Origin: Strobilurus pachycystidiatus
Lineage: Eukaryota; Basidiomycota; Agaricomycetes; Agaricales; Physalacriaceae
Length of the DNA: 64,000 bases
NCBI GenBank assembly: GCA_019915135.1
Contig: JAHLMK010000018.1
Coordinates: 806,001 to 870,000, forward strand
Direction of reading: 5' to 3'
Part shown: one piece after another, positions 33,608-44,835 of the stretch
Numbering within the stretch: position 1 is the first letter of the stretch
How the letters are laid out: each line of letters begins with the position of its first letter
Made by a program: the position numbers and the translations under genes
The notes under the pieces: model-generated
The model's database searches: none
What the model was told of the DNA's origin: nothing
The model's input: only the letters and a program-made list of their open reading frames with translations

Positions 33608-35310
33608 TCAGATGTGCATGTGCGCATCACTTCTTGACTCTTGTGTACACGGAGAGACAGCTGTTTTGGTCCCTGCACACTCGTTCACTGAGAGATCCTA
33701 TCGGGTAGACGATATCAATGAGAGGCCCATTCAGATGGATCAGATGGGAAACACTTACACTAAGGACCTCAGTGCTTTGTCTACTGCTCGGCGTGTCTGA
33801 AGTGGTCGTGTCGAGCACTAGAGCAGAAGAAGTGCTGCCCGGCGCATCCGAGGAGTCCGTGCTCAGGTCGACCCAGAAGGCACTCTGCAATGCGACGAGG
33901 TTAGCACTGGTGGCATCGTAATGCCGGAAGGGAGCGCGACAGTTCAGAGTCGCCATCAGAACGTTCGAATATCTGGTGAGCTCAGTGAGCACTAGATCAC
34001 ATGAAAGGAGACGCACTCCATACTCACAGTTTTCCGATTATCAGAAGGCTGCAAGCATGGATCAGGAGATGAACAGTATAACGAGCAGCAAGATAACGTA
34101 CACAATGAAATGAAAATTGTATTGGCGGCTTGTGAGCCAGAGCACAAGCTCGATGAGCGCCGCCAGGCTCGTGATAGACCCAGTCTCGACGGCGAATCTC
34201 ATCAGTTTATTGACAAGGCTCCTCGTGCGGCCGAACGTGGACGAGTTCTTTCGCCGGGAAAGCTTGGGAAAGCCTTCAGCACAGCGGGCACCTCATTGTC
34301 CACCGGTACTTACGATGAAAACAAGGGTCATCGTGACGCCTATATCACACACTGCACTTGCTGAGAGCCAGATCTAAACGACGATGACTATTCAGAACGT
34401 GATAAAAGGTGATGAAAGAGTGCCTACATTAACATACGTTGACTGCGCGCTTAAATCTTGCGCGCCGTTTGTCCCATGTCTTATTACCTTCGTCTGCAAC
34501 TGTTGTGAGTCATTATCACTGGTGGCGGAGACTCGGCATACCGCTATAGCAAAGTAGAATCCTGATACGACTTGCAACAGGGAGACCTGTATCCAGGGGA
34601 TCAGTCCAACGTTCCGAAGAGTGGAACAGGTAACGTACAGATCCAAGCAACAAGACGGGCCACACACTCCTCGTGAGACTCCAGATGCGCCATATATAGA
34701 ACCCTTCAGACAGACCAGCCACTTGACAACTCGCACGTGAGCCTGAGCCACATACTTGATCCATAACACACTCGATACTTACCGGTCACGGTCAACGGAC
34801 CGAATGTATCCCAAGTCCAATGGAAGTTATCAAGTGTATCGGGATCGCCCCATCCTGGCCCATACTCGAACCACGCAGCCGCTGTCATGAACGCGGTGAA
34901 AACGCTCTCCAGAAAGAATATCGTCCAAACTGAATTGGTGGCGTTATTGGAAGTTCTGATGACTGAGAGCCACGGCCACACGCTCACCAAGAACCTTGAT
35001 ACCCATCCTATCCTTGGGAAAGGTTTCGCAGTACATATCTAGAGACGTTCATGTGAAGGGATTCCGTCGAGGGAGTGAATGCAGGACTGACATAACTGGA
35101 CGATGAGCACACCGTACAAGCAGTAGCTCCACATGAAGCCGAGGACCTTGAGATCGACACGTCAATCTTCAACCAATCAATGTGGGAGGCCTGTGGCCTA
35201 GTACCAGCGGACCAGTCCTAAGCAAGAGGTTAACGAGTGTTCCAGAGCAATCTAAGGAAACATACGAACAGAAAAGGAACGTTGACGCCAGGAATTTGGA
35301 CGGGCGCCAT
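33608..35310 (-). CDS. 7-TM protein of DUF6534 type, tandem copy 4
   Basis: It starts MAPVQIPGVNVPFL. The following exons are VLGFMWSYCLYGVLIVQL, CETFPKDRMGIKVL, VWTIFFLESVFTAFMTAAAW, FYIWRIWSLTRSVWPVLLL, VSLLQVVSGFYFAIAVCR, WLSASAVCDIGVTMTLVFI and NVLMATLNCRAPFRHY. The C-terminal tail is Ser/Thr-rich and ends SDAHMHI. All frames are open. As in copy 2, a 39-bp segment after AVCR can be read either as an intron or as 13 in-frame codons. It is the most distant member of the array by position and has the longest tail. Confidence 0.85.
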
Positions 35311-36045
35311 TCACCTAGTAGTAGTAGAGAAAGAACTGGAGGATCGACCTCTGACAGCAAAGCCCGTCACCCCTTGGAAAGTTAAATAGATCGGACAAGA
35401 GTAAAATGGGGATACCGCTTCGAGGATCAGTGATGGGCGTGTCGAGTATCAACGGTGAATCCTGAGAATGCATAGGGCCGTACATGGCGCATGGCAACGA
35501 AACGTGCTATCCTTTCAAAGCTAGCTCGAGGCACTGACGCGAGAAACCCGACAGCGTTATTCCTAGTTGAGTAAGAACGTACTGTGTTCTGGCAAGGAAT
35601 GTCACGGCGAGGAGGACCGCGATTTGGTGATGCAGGACCAAGCGCAGACCATAGTGGATTGGTACATACCAACTCTTCCATGCTGTACCAGCTTGAGCAT
35701 CAAACATCGGCTGTCAAGTATTCAGTGTCTAGTAGTAGATGCGTTCAACCCAGAGAACACATGAGCATACCCCGGTACGCGAAAACCGAAGAACAGGTAA
35801 CTTGGCGATCGGATCACCGGGACAAATCCCGCGCTGTGAGACAAACCACCGCATATGGCAAGCACTGTACAGTTGAATGCCGGTCGCTGAGTCATCATGC
35901 CGAACGCCGAAATCTGCGACTGGGCAAAAATATCGCCGTCATCGTCGCCGTCGTCCTCAAGAACCAGGTGCGTCTGCGCGACGAACGTATGCCCGATGCA
36001 TTTGCTGACCCGCTGTCCAGCCTCCCGACGCTAAAATTCTGATCT
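35311..36045. other. intergenic, nothing recognised
   Basis: This is the promoter region between divergent copy 4 and eL34. Short open frames on both strands have no splice support or familiar motifs. Confidence 0.4.
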
Positions 36046-36183
36046 GTGAGTTGCTCGATTCTGGCGGTAGATGGGTGGAAAAAGGAGAGAGAGAGAAACG
36101 GAGGAGACAGCAGCAGCGACGCCCACCATTTCCCACCCATCGCCGACGCCCTGCCCAACGTTGACTGACTGACATCGTCGCAG
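36046..36183 (+). other. probable 5' UTR intron of the eL34 gene
   Basis: A GTGAGT donor at 36046 and an acceptor CGTCGCAG ending at 36183, one base before the start codon, define a 138-bp intron with branch-like CTGAC. Ribosomal protein genes commonly carry such leader introns. Confidence 0.55.
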
Positions 36184-36184
36184 A

Positions 36185-36622
36185 ATGGCCCAACGAGTCA
36201 CCCTCCGCAAGCGCACTCCGTACAACACCACCTCGGCACGGAGGCGTGTCGTGAAGACCCCCGGCGGCAAGCTTGTCTACCACCACCTGAAAAAGCTTCC
36301 CACCGCGCCCAAGTGCGGCGACTGTGGAACCGCCTTGGCCGGAGTGAGTCGACCGCGAGCTGGACTATCATCAGAAATTTACAGCCGTCTACTAGATCCC
36401 TGCCCTCCGCCCGCGCCAATACGCCACCATCTCCAAGCGCCAAAAGACCGTCCGCCGGGCATACGGTGGCTCTCGATGCGGTGACTGTGTCAAGTCGAGG
36501 TGCGTACACTGAGCGCTTACGACTTCGTCGGCTAAGCAATATCGTCCAGAATCCTCCGTGCTTTCCTTGTGGAAGAGGCCAAGATCGTCAAGCGGGTCAT
36601 CAAGTCTCAGCAGAAGAAGTAA
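36185..36622 (+). CDS. RPL34: 60S ribosomal protein eL34
   Basis: The exons are 36185-36343, 36396-36499 and 36550-36622, giving 111 aa. MAQRVTLRKRTPYNTTSARR, KTPGGKLVYHHLKK, the zinc-ribbon-like CGDCG and CGDC pairs, and VEEAKIVKRVIKSQQKK are standard eL34. It is part of the large ribosomal subunit. Confidence 0.97.
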
Positions 36623-36975
36623 GCGCGGTGACTCGGTGGCGGCACTTGGGGGCTTGTACACTATGTTATGCGCTATGACAACTTTTTCTGAGATTTAGCA
36701 TGCCCTATGTCCATGGTAGATAGTCGCATCAGGTGCCTCTATACTACACATCTCAAAAGCAGAGTCTTCGCACATAAGTATGAAGTTCATGACTTTCCGG
36801 CCAGCCATTTCTCGTCCCCTCTTGCACAACAAAATCAGGTCGAGAACTTACAGAGATGCACAATCGACGACAGTTGTTGGAAAATACGCCACAGAATGAT
36901 CTTGTTCCCACCACTCAACGAGTCGTTCCTATCTAATGCTACATGTGTACGTCCCATTACCAAGAGAAGGCTGTC
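36623..36975. other. convergent 3' intergenic region
   Basis: This is the 3' flank of eL34 and of the MFS gene. Nothing else is seen. Confidence 0.4.
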
Positions 36976-39087
36976 TTATATCGTGTACTTGTAATCAGGA
37001 TGCCGGTCGCCCAGCTCTACCCATGCTCTTGATTCGCCGTCTGGCAGATCGTTGTAGGGTGCCAAGAGCTCTGCACGGCGTTGCACTTTTGTTTTGTTCA
37101 TTCTTGCTAGCATAACAGCATTGAGCAAAGAGCCGACGCCTATGCAGGTGACGCTACGAGAGGAGAACGTCAATTCATGAGCGAACAGAAAGCAAAGCGC
37201 AGCGTACAAGACCAGATTTAGAATGGTTGTTTTTGTGAATCTTGGGCCTTCAACAGTTGGGTACAGCCATGTACTTGTTATACCACCCTGTTCGAATATG
37301 AGTTCCCGCGTCAAAAATATTGAAAAGTGACTGACAGAGTTGGTTGCGATGAAGCCGACAGCAATACTCGTGGCGCGACGATAATACGGCTCAGAGTTGT
37401 TCGACATCCATGCTGATAGCACCGGTGGCGTTGCATAAACTCCCGGGACAGCAAAGAACAAGGCGCCATAGGAGACATATTTATCCTCAGCACCTACGAC
37501 CGTTCAATTTAAAGATCTCAATGAAATTCACGAGGAATGCGACGTACGGAGGAAGATAGCGAAGCCAATGATACCCAAACAGGAGATACATGCCGTGGGT
37601 ATAGCTCGGGAATTATACCTATCCGAAAACCAGGCCGATAACAGAGTAACTATTCATGAATGAGCACGCCACCCATGAGAGGTAGGGAGCTAGCGCAAAG
37701 CTCACCGAAGAAACCAGCCGCGAAGGGCCCAACGCTAAGAAGCTGCGTCTTGTTGGCGCTGAACCCAAGCTGCTTCACGATAGACGGCAGGAACAAACCC
37801 AATCCATACAGAGTCGTGCCGACCATGTAGAAGACAACGAAGACGATGATGACATGCGGCGAGGTGATTGAGGCAACAACTTCTCTGAACGAGAAATGAT
37901 CGACCGGTGCGACGGTAGGTCTATCCCTCTCTAGGCGTCGAGTTAGCGCCCTGACATATGATGAGCATAATCGCAAATTGAGAGATACCAAGAGACACTC
38001 ACTCTTTCTCTTCATGCGTGAGACCGAGGACATCCGCGGGTGTCGATGGTACAATGAAGAATCCCGCCACACCGACGAGAGTGCTGAATATGCCCTCCTG
38101 TACAGAGTTTCAATGGGGTTGTCGCGCTTTTTAAGCGAGTTTGCGGCACCAGAATGAAGATCCAAGCCCAGCCCGGCTTCCCGCCAACACCATCCATGTT
38201 CTCGATACCGAAAGCTAGCAGACCTGAAAAGGCACCTGAAAGCTACGAACATGTTGTTAGCTCCAAAAAGCTCTTTGGCATCAAACTATGTCGTACCGAG
38301 GCTGATGAGAAGAAGATAGCAACACTGGTTAAGTACACCGTCAGGACATGATAGTAACGCGTTGTGCGAGTCGATGAACGTACCGGAAGGAGAGTTCCGT
38401 ACGCGTGTAGAAATTGGATAGATACAACACAATGCCCGGGAACATTGGTCCTTCCACCAAACCCAAGAAAGCCCTGACAGTCACCAAACCGGCATAGGAG
38501 GTTACAAGACCTGCGTTCGAACTGGGTTTAGAAACTGGACCACGACCAAAGGGTTTGAGGTCGCACCTTGCAATGTCACCATAATTCCCCAGAGAGCAAG
38601 CAGCGACGGCATCAGATATTTAGGCCCTATTTTGCGGAGCAGGAGGTTGGCGGGGAGTTCGGCAAAGATGTATGGCCTGGAGGCACGCGTCAGACTGGGA
38701 TACTAGTACGAGTCTAGGGGAGGACATACACGAATAGGACAGTCACACAGACTTGGTATTGGTGGTCTGTCATTCCGAGGTCCTTCTGGAGGCCGGCGAC
38801 GCGTGCATTGCCTGGCCAAAAGGAGTTTAGCATGGGAGTCTTATTCGGGAGAAGAGAACGGCACACCGATGTTGGAACGATCCTATTGACGCGTCGATTA
38901 TTAATGGTGCTAGGTCATTGAAAAGAGGAGAGCAACTTACCAAGAACGACAAAAGATAAAACATTGTCATGACAGGTAGGATAGCCCAGTCGAGTTTCCG
39001 GACCGCTCTTCTCTCGACGGCGGGATCGATGATCTTCTCCTTTGACGCGGCCGCCTCACGTTCGCAGTCTTCTTTACTGAGGGACAT
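36976..39087 (-). CDS. MFS transporter, allantoate permease (Dal5/ACS) family
   Basis: The model starts MSLSKEDCEREAAASKEKII and ends DRHPDYKYTI, about 490 aa, with many introns including a 16-nt micro-exon encoding DRSNIG. TM1 ends MTMFYLLSFLDRSNIGNARV, the ACS-family signature, followed by GLQKDLGMTDHQYQVCVTVL, FAELPANLLLRKIGPKYLMP, VRAFLGLVEGPMFPGIVLYL and FYTRTELSFR. After a central loop come SPHVIIVFVVFYMVGTTLYG, LGLFLPSIVKQLGFSANKTQ and APYNDLPDG. Such carriers import organic anions such as allantoate, nicotinate or carboxylates by proton symport. The substrate is not predictable here. Confidence 0.9.
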
Positions 39088-39883
39088 TGAGCGCGTCCAG
39101 GTGATGGGAGGAGTAAGAGAATGGATTTTACCATGCCTTAATAAATATCCTGGGTATACTGACTCGAGAGAAACAATCACTTTTCGGCTTGACTTCGGCC
39201 GAGAAAGCGATTGATCGGGGGCCGAAGGCAAATCTGTTGGTCCAGGTTATCCACCAAGGTCCTATCCTCCTCCAGCAGCATGAAAGCAGTTGCGTCGTGG
39301 GTAAGTAAATCGCTTGAGACACAAGTCGTATGCAGTCATATTCATGTGTGACAGTCGTCCTGAATCGAGTATGTATGTACTTGCCAGTGTCAGGGTCCAT
39401 TGAGCCTCCTTGCCAAGCGAATAAGACGAGAAGGGAGCCGAATCATGCTATGGAAAGAGGGCCATCAAAAGTCTGCTAGGGAGGAAATGTCGTCCAGGTC
39501 GGGGTACGTGCCCGTCTCAAGGGAGTTGAGGAGACCTGAAGCGCTGTCATGTATTGGGAACTTGAAGGAACTCAAGAGAGGGCACGGTACACGGCATTGC
39601 GGGCGCGTAAACGCCACCTTAGCTTGACACGAGTTGCTGGTGATGAAGGTAGCAGGCAAGGACAGTCGACCGGAACCAAATGTACATTACGGGACCTGCC
39701 GAAAACGACGAACGGCTGAACCCTTCGGACGATGCGCATAATCTCAATCTTCATCGGTGGGGGGCTAACATCTACTAAATATCATTATCATTATTCTCCT
39801 TGTAAAGTGCGGAGCTAGGGTATACGGAATTATTAGTAATTTATGAGAAAGTCTGTCCGCGTCCGAGCTGCCAGCGTAAGGGT
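39088..39883. other. intergenic, nothing recognised
   Basis: It contains the MFS promoter and the 3' flank of the GST gene. No gene or repeat is supported. Confidence 0.4.
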
Positions 39884-40703
39884 TCAATAAACGCTCATAT
39901 ATTCCTGACACCTCTGGCGGAGCCGCGCCCATCTCCCACCGTGCCAGCTTCTTACCCGAGCCCATTCGTCCCCAGGGACCAAGCTCTCCATCCAAACCAG
40001 AACGGCGCAAAGCGCAAAATCCGCATAGGTCAACTCACTTCCCATCACGACCACTCCATCGCCCGCTCCATCCCCAGCGTTCTTGTCATATATACGGGCC
40101 AAAAAGTCAAACTGCTCCTTGACTTGCGCCCATGCCCGCTCATGGTCTTGGCTGGGCGCGCCACGAAGCGGCAGGTGCCCGTGATTACCTGGAAGCTGCT
40201 GATGGCTGATTGGGACCATTATGAGGAGGAGGGGTCGCACGAAGACTTCTTGGATAAAGTGCACAAACATGGTTTGCAAGGCGCGGCTGCCTTCAGGAAA
40301 AATGGGGCGTGCTGGGTACATGGTCTCGAGGTACTCGGCAATATTGTTTGGATTCGAGAGGACCTGATGGGTTGGACCTGTGGGATCGACGAGGACAGGC
40401 AGAGTGTAAATTGAGCTGCCATCTGGGCGTCTAGAGCTGGGAGGAGCGTTGATAGACCGTAATGTAGCCTCGATGTTCGGGAATTCGACCCAAACGGTTC
40501 GATAGTGTAGGCGTTTGTAGTTGAGAATGAACCTTCATCGTGTAAGTGTAAGCACTGTAATGACAATGTACCCAGCTTGAGACCTGCCTTATACGCCAGA
40601 TGTTGGGCGCCCACGGTTGTGATGCAGGACCTGGGGTGTCATACAAGAGGATAACAGGAGGCGCCCGTGAGGAGGCTCGACTTGGAAGGCTGCGACTGGA
40701 CAT
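39884..40703 (-). CDS. glutathione S-transferase (Ure2p/etherase-like) with a GC-AG intron
   Basis: There are two exons, 40703-40588 and 40532-39884, giving 254 aa. The thioredoxin-like N-terminal domain has VILLYDTPGPASQPWAPN, then WRIR joined to FILNYKRLHYRTVWVEFPNI, YTLPVLVDPTG and NNIAEYLETMYPARP. The C-terminal helical domain has LTYADFALCAVLVWMES. The homologous frame joins only if the intron (40533-40587) starts AG|GCAGGT, since no GT gives the required phase and the unspliced frame hits TGA. Fungal GSTs of this layout act in detoxification or cleave lignin-derived ethers; which applies here is unknown. Confidence 0.86.
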
Positions 40704-41544
40704 TGCAACTGTGGTATGAGAGTAAGGGATGGAAATAGGGAAAGCCGGAGGGCGAACGCGTATTTATCTGGCGCTCGAGTCAACAGGGATATACAGGATA
40801 TCCCAAAACGTTGAACTCTCGAAGCCGCGAGAATATACGGGCACAGTACAGTATCTGTGTCTGGTAGTATGCCACCAGAGTCATTCCAGTGCAGATTTAT
40901 GACAACGCGTAAATGTTCCGCACCTCATGGCATAAGAGATCTCAATCGCTACAGCAGGAGCTGTTGTGGTGAGTCATGTTTTCCTGAACACTACAGTAGT
41001 CGAGTCTTTTCGGGATAGGCAAAGTGCGCGTCTCGATAGGGTCTGGAGATGGAGCGCCCGCGGCAGACGTTTTCGGTCAACTACGTCCATTCAAGGGAGC
41101 TGAGTATGCGCTCAAGTGCGATGACACGTCACGGTTTCATGCACTCGCGTACAGATTCCAATCAGAGGTTGTTTCAAGCCCAAGTATAGCGATGTTGCGA
41201 GCGAGGGAGCCAATTATTGCATCAGTCCACGGTCGCGCAACCGTACTGGCACTTTGTTGACTTGAACTCGACCCTGAGAGCGGCCTGTGGATGAAGGATC
41301 AGAAGATCAAGCCAGAACGAGTTTCTCGTCGTCCTTTCGAGCAGTCAGAGAGCACTAGATGTCGAATGACTCCAGCTGAATATGGCCTGTAGAGACCTTG
41401 AGGGTAACTGTCTATCATGAACAACAATCGGCAGATCCGCATGCCGGGCGGAGTTTGAAGAAGCCGTAGCCGCAGTTGGCTGTGCATTTCGTTTATCATC
41501 TTGACTACGACCACAACCTCATTTGTAACAATTCTCCTCTCAAT
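40704..41544. other. intergenic, nothing recognised
   Basis: This is a divergent promoter region between GST (minus) and the secreted/membrane protein (plus). No gene is supported. Confidence 0.4.
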
Positions 41545-42373
41545 ATGCGTGTGTCTGCGAGCATATTATCATTCATCGTGGCGGCTGGCGTAGGTGTGTA
41601 CTGCTGTCTCCTGTGCGGCTGTGGTTACTTATCGTCATCCAGCCTCTGCCGCCCCAATGCGCATTGTTGTGCTGTCTGAGCCCATCCAATACAAGGGCAT
41701 CTCCAGCTCTGGCCACGAGATAACAGCCAACATCATCCCAGTCACTGGCGCTGTCGACCGCGCCTCGCGCAGGCCATGCCCCATGGCCGCCAAGACTGGA
41801 CAGGGATTCTCCATCTCTGAAGTCTTCCGCCACGCTCTCGGCATGACCTCCGCCAAGGAGTACCACCACTCCGAGACGGTCGATGCCACCGCCGCAGTGG
41901 CGGGCTCCTCTGTCGGTGTCACCTTCGACCCCCAGACCATGGAGGGACACACCAAGGGCGGTGACCGCATCAAGATTGTTGCCCCGACCAGGATCCACAA
42001 CGGCAACAGACACCAGGACCGCCCCATGGTCCGCCTTCACAAGGCTCTCATGATGCTCGGCCCGTGGGAGGGCAGGGCCGTCGCCTTTGTTCTCGGTCAG
42101 TGCCGTCTCCTCTCCTGACCATATATAGACGCTCACACGATCATTCTAGGCTGCGGCCTCGGTGTCCTTTTGCGCATCGCCTACCTCGTCCTCCTCCTCA
42201 CTTACCGTGCCATCAGAGGCATTGAGCAGCAAGAGGAGGAGACTGCGGAAGAGTACCTCGTGCCGCCACCGATCTTCAACTACCAGTACATCGATGAGAA
42301 GCAAACAATCTTATTCGAGGCTGATGTTCCCGAGTACGAAGTGCTCGTTGAAGAACAGCCGGCCAAGAACTAG
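41545..42373 (+). CDS. secreted or type I membrane protein, function unknown
   Basis: The exons are 41545-41593, 41643-42095 and 42150-42373, giving 241 aa. The signal peptide is MRVSASILSFIVAAGVASA. A lumenal/extracellular domain follows (MRIVVLSEPIQYKGISSSGH, FSISEVFRHALGM). A single hydrophobic span, GCGLGVLLRIAYLVLLLTYR, precedes an acidic tail with EEEYLVPP-like and YEVLVEE elements. I recognise it only as a conserved fungal hypothetical type. The predicted topology is N-out, C-in. Confidence 0.8.
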
Positions 42374-43105
42374 AGCATCTCGCGTTGTATATCCCCTTCT
42401 CCCATGGACTCATTTTGTATAGTGATCTACATATCTACCTTATCCACAGCCAGTGGCAAGTTAACGCATTGGCAACTATGTAAATTTTTGAACATCCCAC
42501 TCCTTGAACCTTAGCAACGGATTGTCTTAGCTGCCCCAAATTTTATGAGTTTCTGAAATCAGGAATAGATGACGGTTCTACGGGCGCCACCTTACAGTGG
42601 CGCTCATGACTCGCTCATGGCGCTCTTGACAACCGACTTCATGCCAAGGTGAACTGCAATCCCTTGCAATAGCTGGGTCCCATGTAGACGTCGGATGTCA
42701 ACGCGGGTAAACAATTAATGTACAGGCCAGTATTCGCTAATTGTGCATGAGCGGCACTCGCCAGACAGTAGGAATGAATCAGACGTTCCTCGAGGCATCG
42801 CCATGGTGCTGAAACGCGCTCTCATAAATGATAGGCGGACGCGTGGGTATACTTATCGGTCGAAGTTATTATTGTCTTGGCCGCTAACAGAACAAGGTCA
42901 CGGCCTTTTCGTTAGTAGCTACAGGGTCCTTCGTTCACCATCTGATGAACTTCGCGGGATCGGCTTGAACGATCATTGTTGTTCCTCTTCGCACTGGCCT
43001 ATCGGATAGCTCGCCCGTGCTCCCCATTCGCTCTTATTATTCTCATCAGCCTTATAAGTGCTAATCCGAAGCACGCCGATCTCATAATTCTCCCCCAACA
43101 TCATC
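42374..43105. other. intergenic, nothing recognised
   Basis: Promoter and 3' flank sequence. An inverted-looking GGGCGCCACCTTACAGTGGCGCTC occurs at about 42578-42604 but no element boundaries are seen. Confidence 0.4.
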
Positions 43106-44663
43106 ATGCAGTCAGACAATGTGCGCTGTGCTACTCTACTTTATTCCTCCTGCTCACTGGACATACTAGCAGCTCCTCAGATCCACTGGAAAACATCACT
43201 GCTGTGGGCTGGACCTCCCTCTAGAAATCAAAGACATGATCATTGACCAACTTAGCAATCCCACTACACTGGACGACCAGGACCTTCGCTCCATGATGTA
43301 TGTGTGGCCAGAGACTCTTCGCACCATCCGAAAGCATCGGTTCAAATTCGTGCATTTCGATGCTGTGGTCGGTGTGAAGCGCGTGCGCAAGCGAGTGGCG
43401 CGATTTTACACGCTGCTGGAAAACAGCCCGGATATCAAGAAGTCCATCATCCACCTCGATCTTCACGATGAGAACGACCGAAGCATCTTTCCGCTCTCCG
43501 GCATATCTTACTTGCCAAACTTACTCGTGGGGATGATCAACCTCGAGAGGCTGACACTGCAAGAGTTCAGCTTCCTTCCGCGTGTCATGCCCCGGTTGCC
43601 TATCCTAGTCGATGCGCTGTCGACCTTTACTCGCCTTCGGACACTCGAGCTTTATGAATGCGCCTTCGACTTTCTAGATGTAGTCGCAGTCCTCAACGCC
43701 GTCCCGTCTCTGCGGTCGCTAATAATCCAGCGGCTCCACTTCCCGCACTGCGACGAGGCGCTGGTGACCGACAACTTCTCCTCGAGTCTCCAAGGTAATC
43801 AGGCCATCAACATCCTGGACTTTTCAACCTTCAACAACGAGCGTCTGTCTACGCTCATGAAAACGACGCTGAACCTGGATCATCTGTCCATCGATCTGTA
43901 CAACCGCAGCGACTTCATATTCTGGGATTTCCTTTGGAGCTCGGGCATGGTTGACGTGGTGCGCGACGTGTCCTTGAGGACTGATTTCTGCAGTGCCGCC
44001 ATGGCGCTGAGACTGCAGAACATGACGAACTGTGTTCGGCACTCTATGCAGTCCTTGCAATTGTACAGAATGACCAGTGTGTATCATCATCTCCTTCAGT
44101 TTGGCACATATTGATACTTACTTACAGTGTTGACGAGCGAGGGTGTATCCCTGGACATTGCACATCTCCGAAGCCTTACTCTTGAACTCTCCATACTAGA
44201 CTGGCAGCCTTACGATCATGCCGTCTATATGTGGTACATTCGCTCATTCCAAAACCTACCGGCGCATACAGAGCTTGTTGACCTGACCTTCAACGTGTGG
44301 ATTGAGCTCGTTCCGGATAGCTTCTCGAAGCCAGATAGACCGCAAGCTGAAGATCTGGCCGTGTGGCGCGCGCTTGACGAGGCGCTCGTTGGCGGCCAGC
44401 TGGGCTTGCGCTCATTGTCATTCATCGTGTCGTCAGACATGGTGTCGTCAGACGTCCCATGGAGTGTTGCGCGAGAGAACACGAGGCGATGGATATTAGA
44501 CGCTTGTTTCCCGCGTGCGCGGGATCGCTTTTTTGGAGCCGAGAGCAGTGCGAACGGATTCAACGGTGGTATCGGGTTCAACGGCGCGATGGATAGCGAC
44601 ACTTCCCATGGGGTGAACATCAGATCCTCGAATCATGTTGAAGATATCGCGATGTCAGACTGA
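43106..44663 (+). CDS. F-box/LRR-like protein
   Basis: The exons are 43106-43120, 43170-44076 and 44128-44663, giving 485 aa. The N-terminal LDLPLEIKDMIIDQL is the start of an F-box (LPxEI). The rest is leucine-rich with irregular repeats: LPNLLVGMINLERLTLQEFS, FTRLRTLELYECAF, VPSLRSLIIQRLHF, HLRSLTLELSIL. Proteins of this kind are usually SCF ubiquitin-ligase adaptors and are greatly expanded in Agaricomycetes. The 15-nt first exon (MQSDN) is the least certain part. Confidence 0.72.
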
Positions 44664-44835
44664 CCGTGTTAGAGGCTGTATACTCTCTACACCCTACTAC
44701 CTAGCCTTACGACGCCACATGTGTTTTGGCAGCCTCCTCGTCGAGTATCAGGTATATCACGATGTAGACACTGATCCAAGAGCAGGGCATTGATACCAAT
44801 GTACTTCTATCTAATAAGACTAATCTACTACATTT

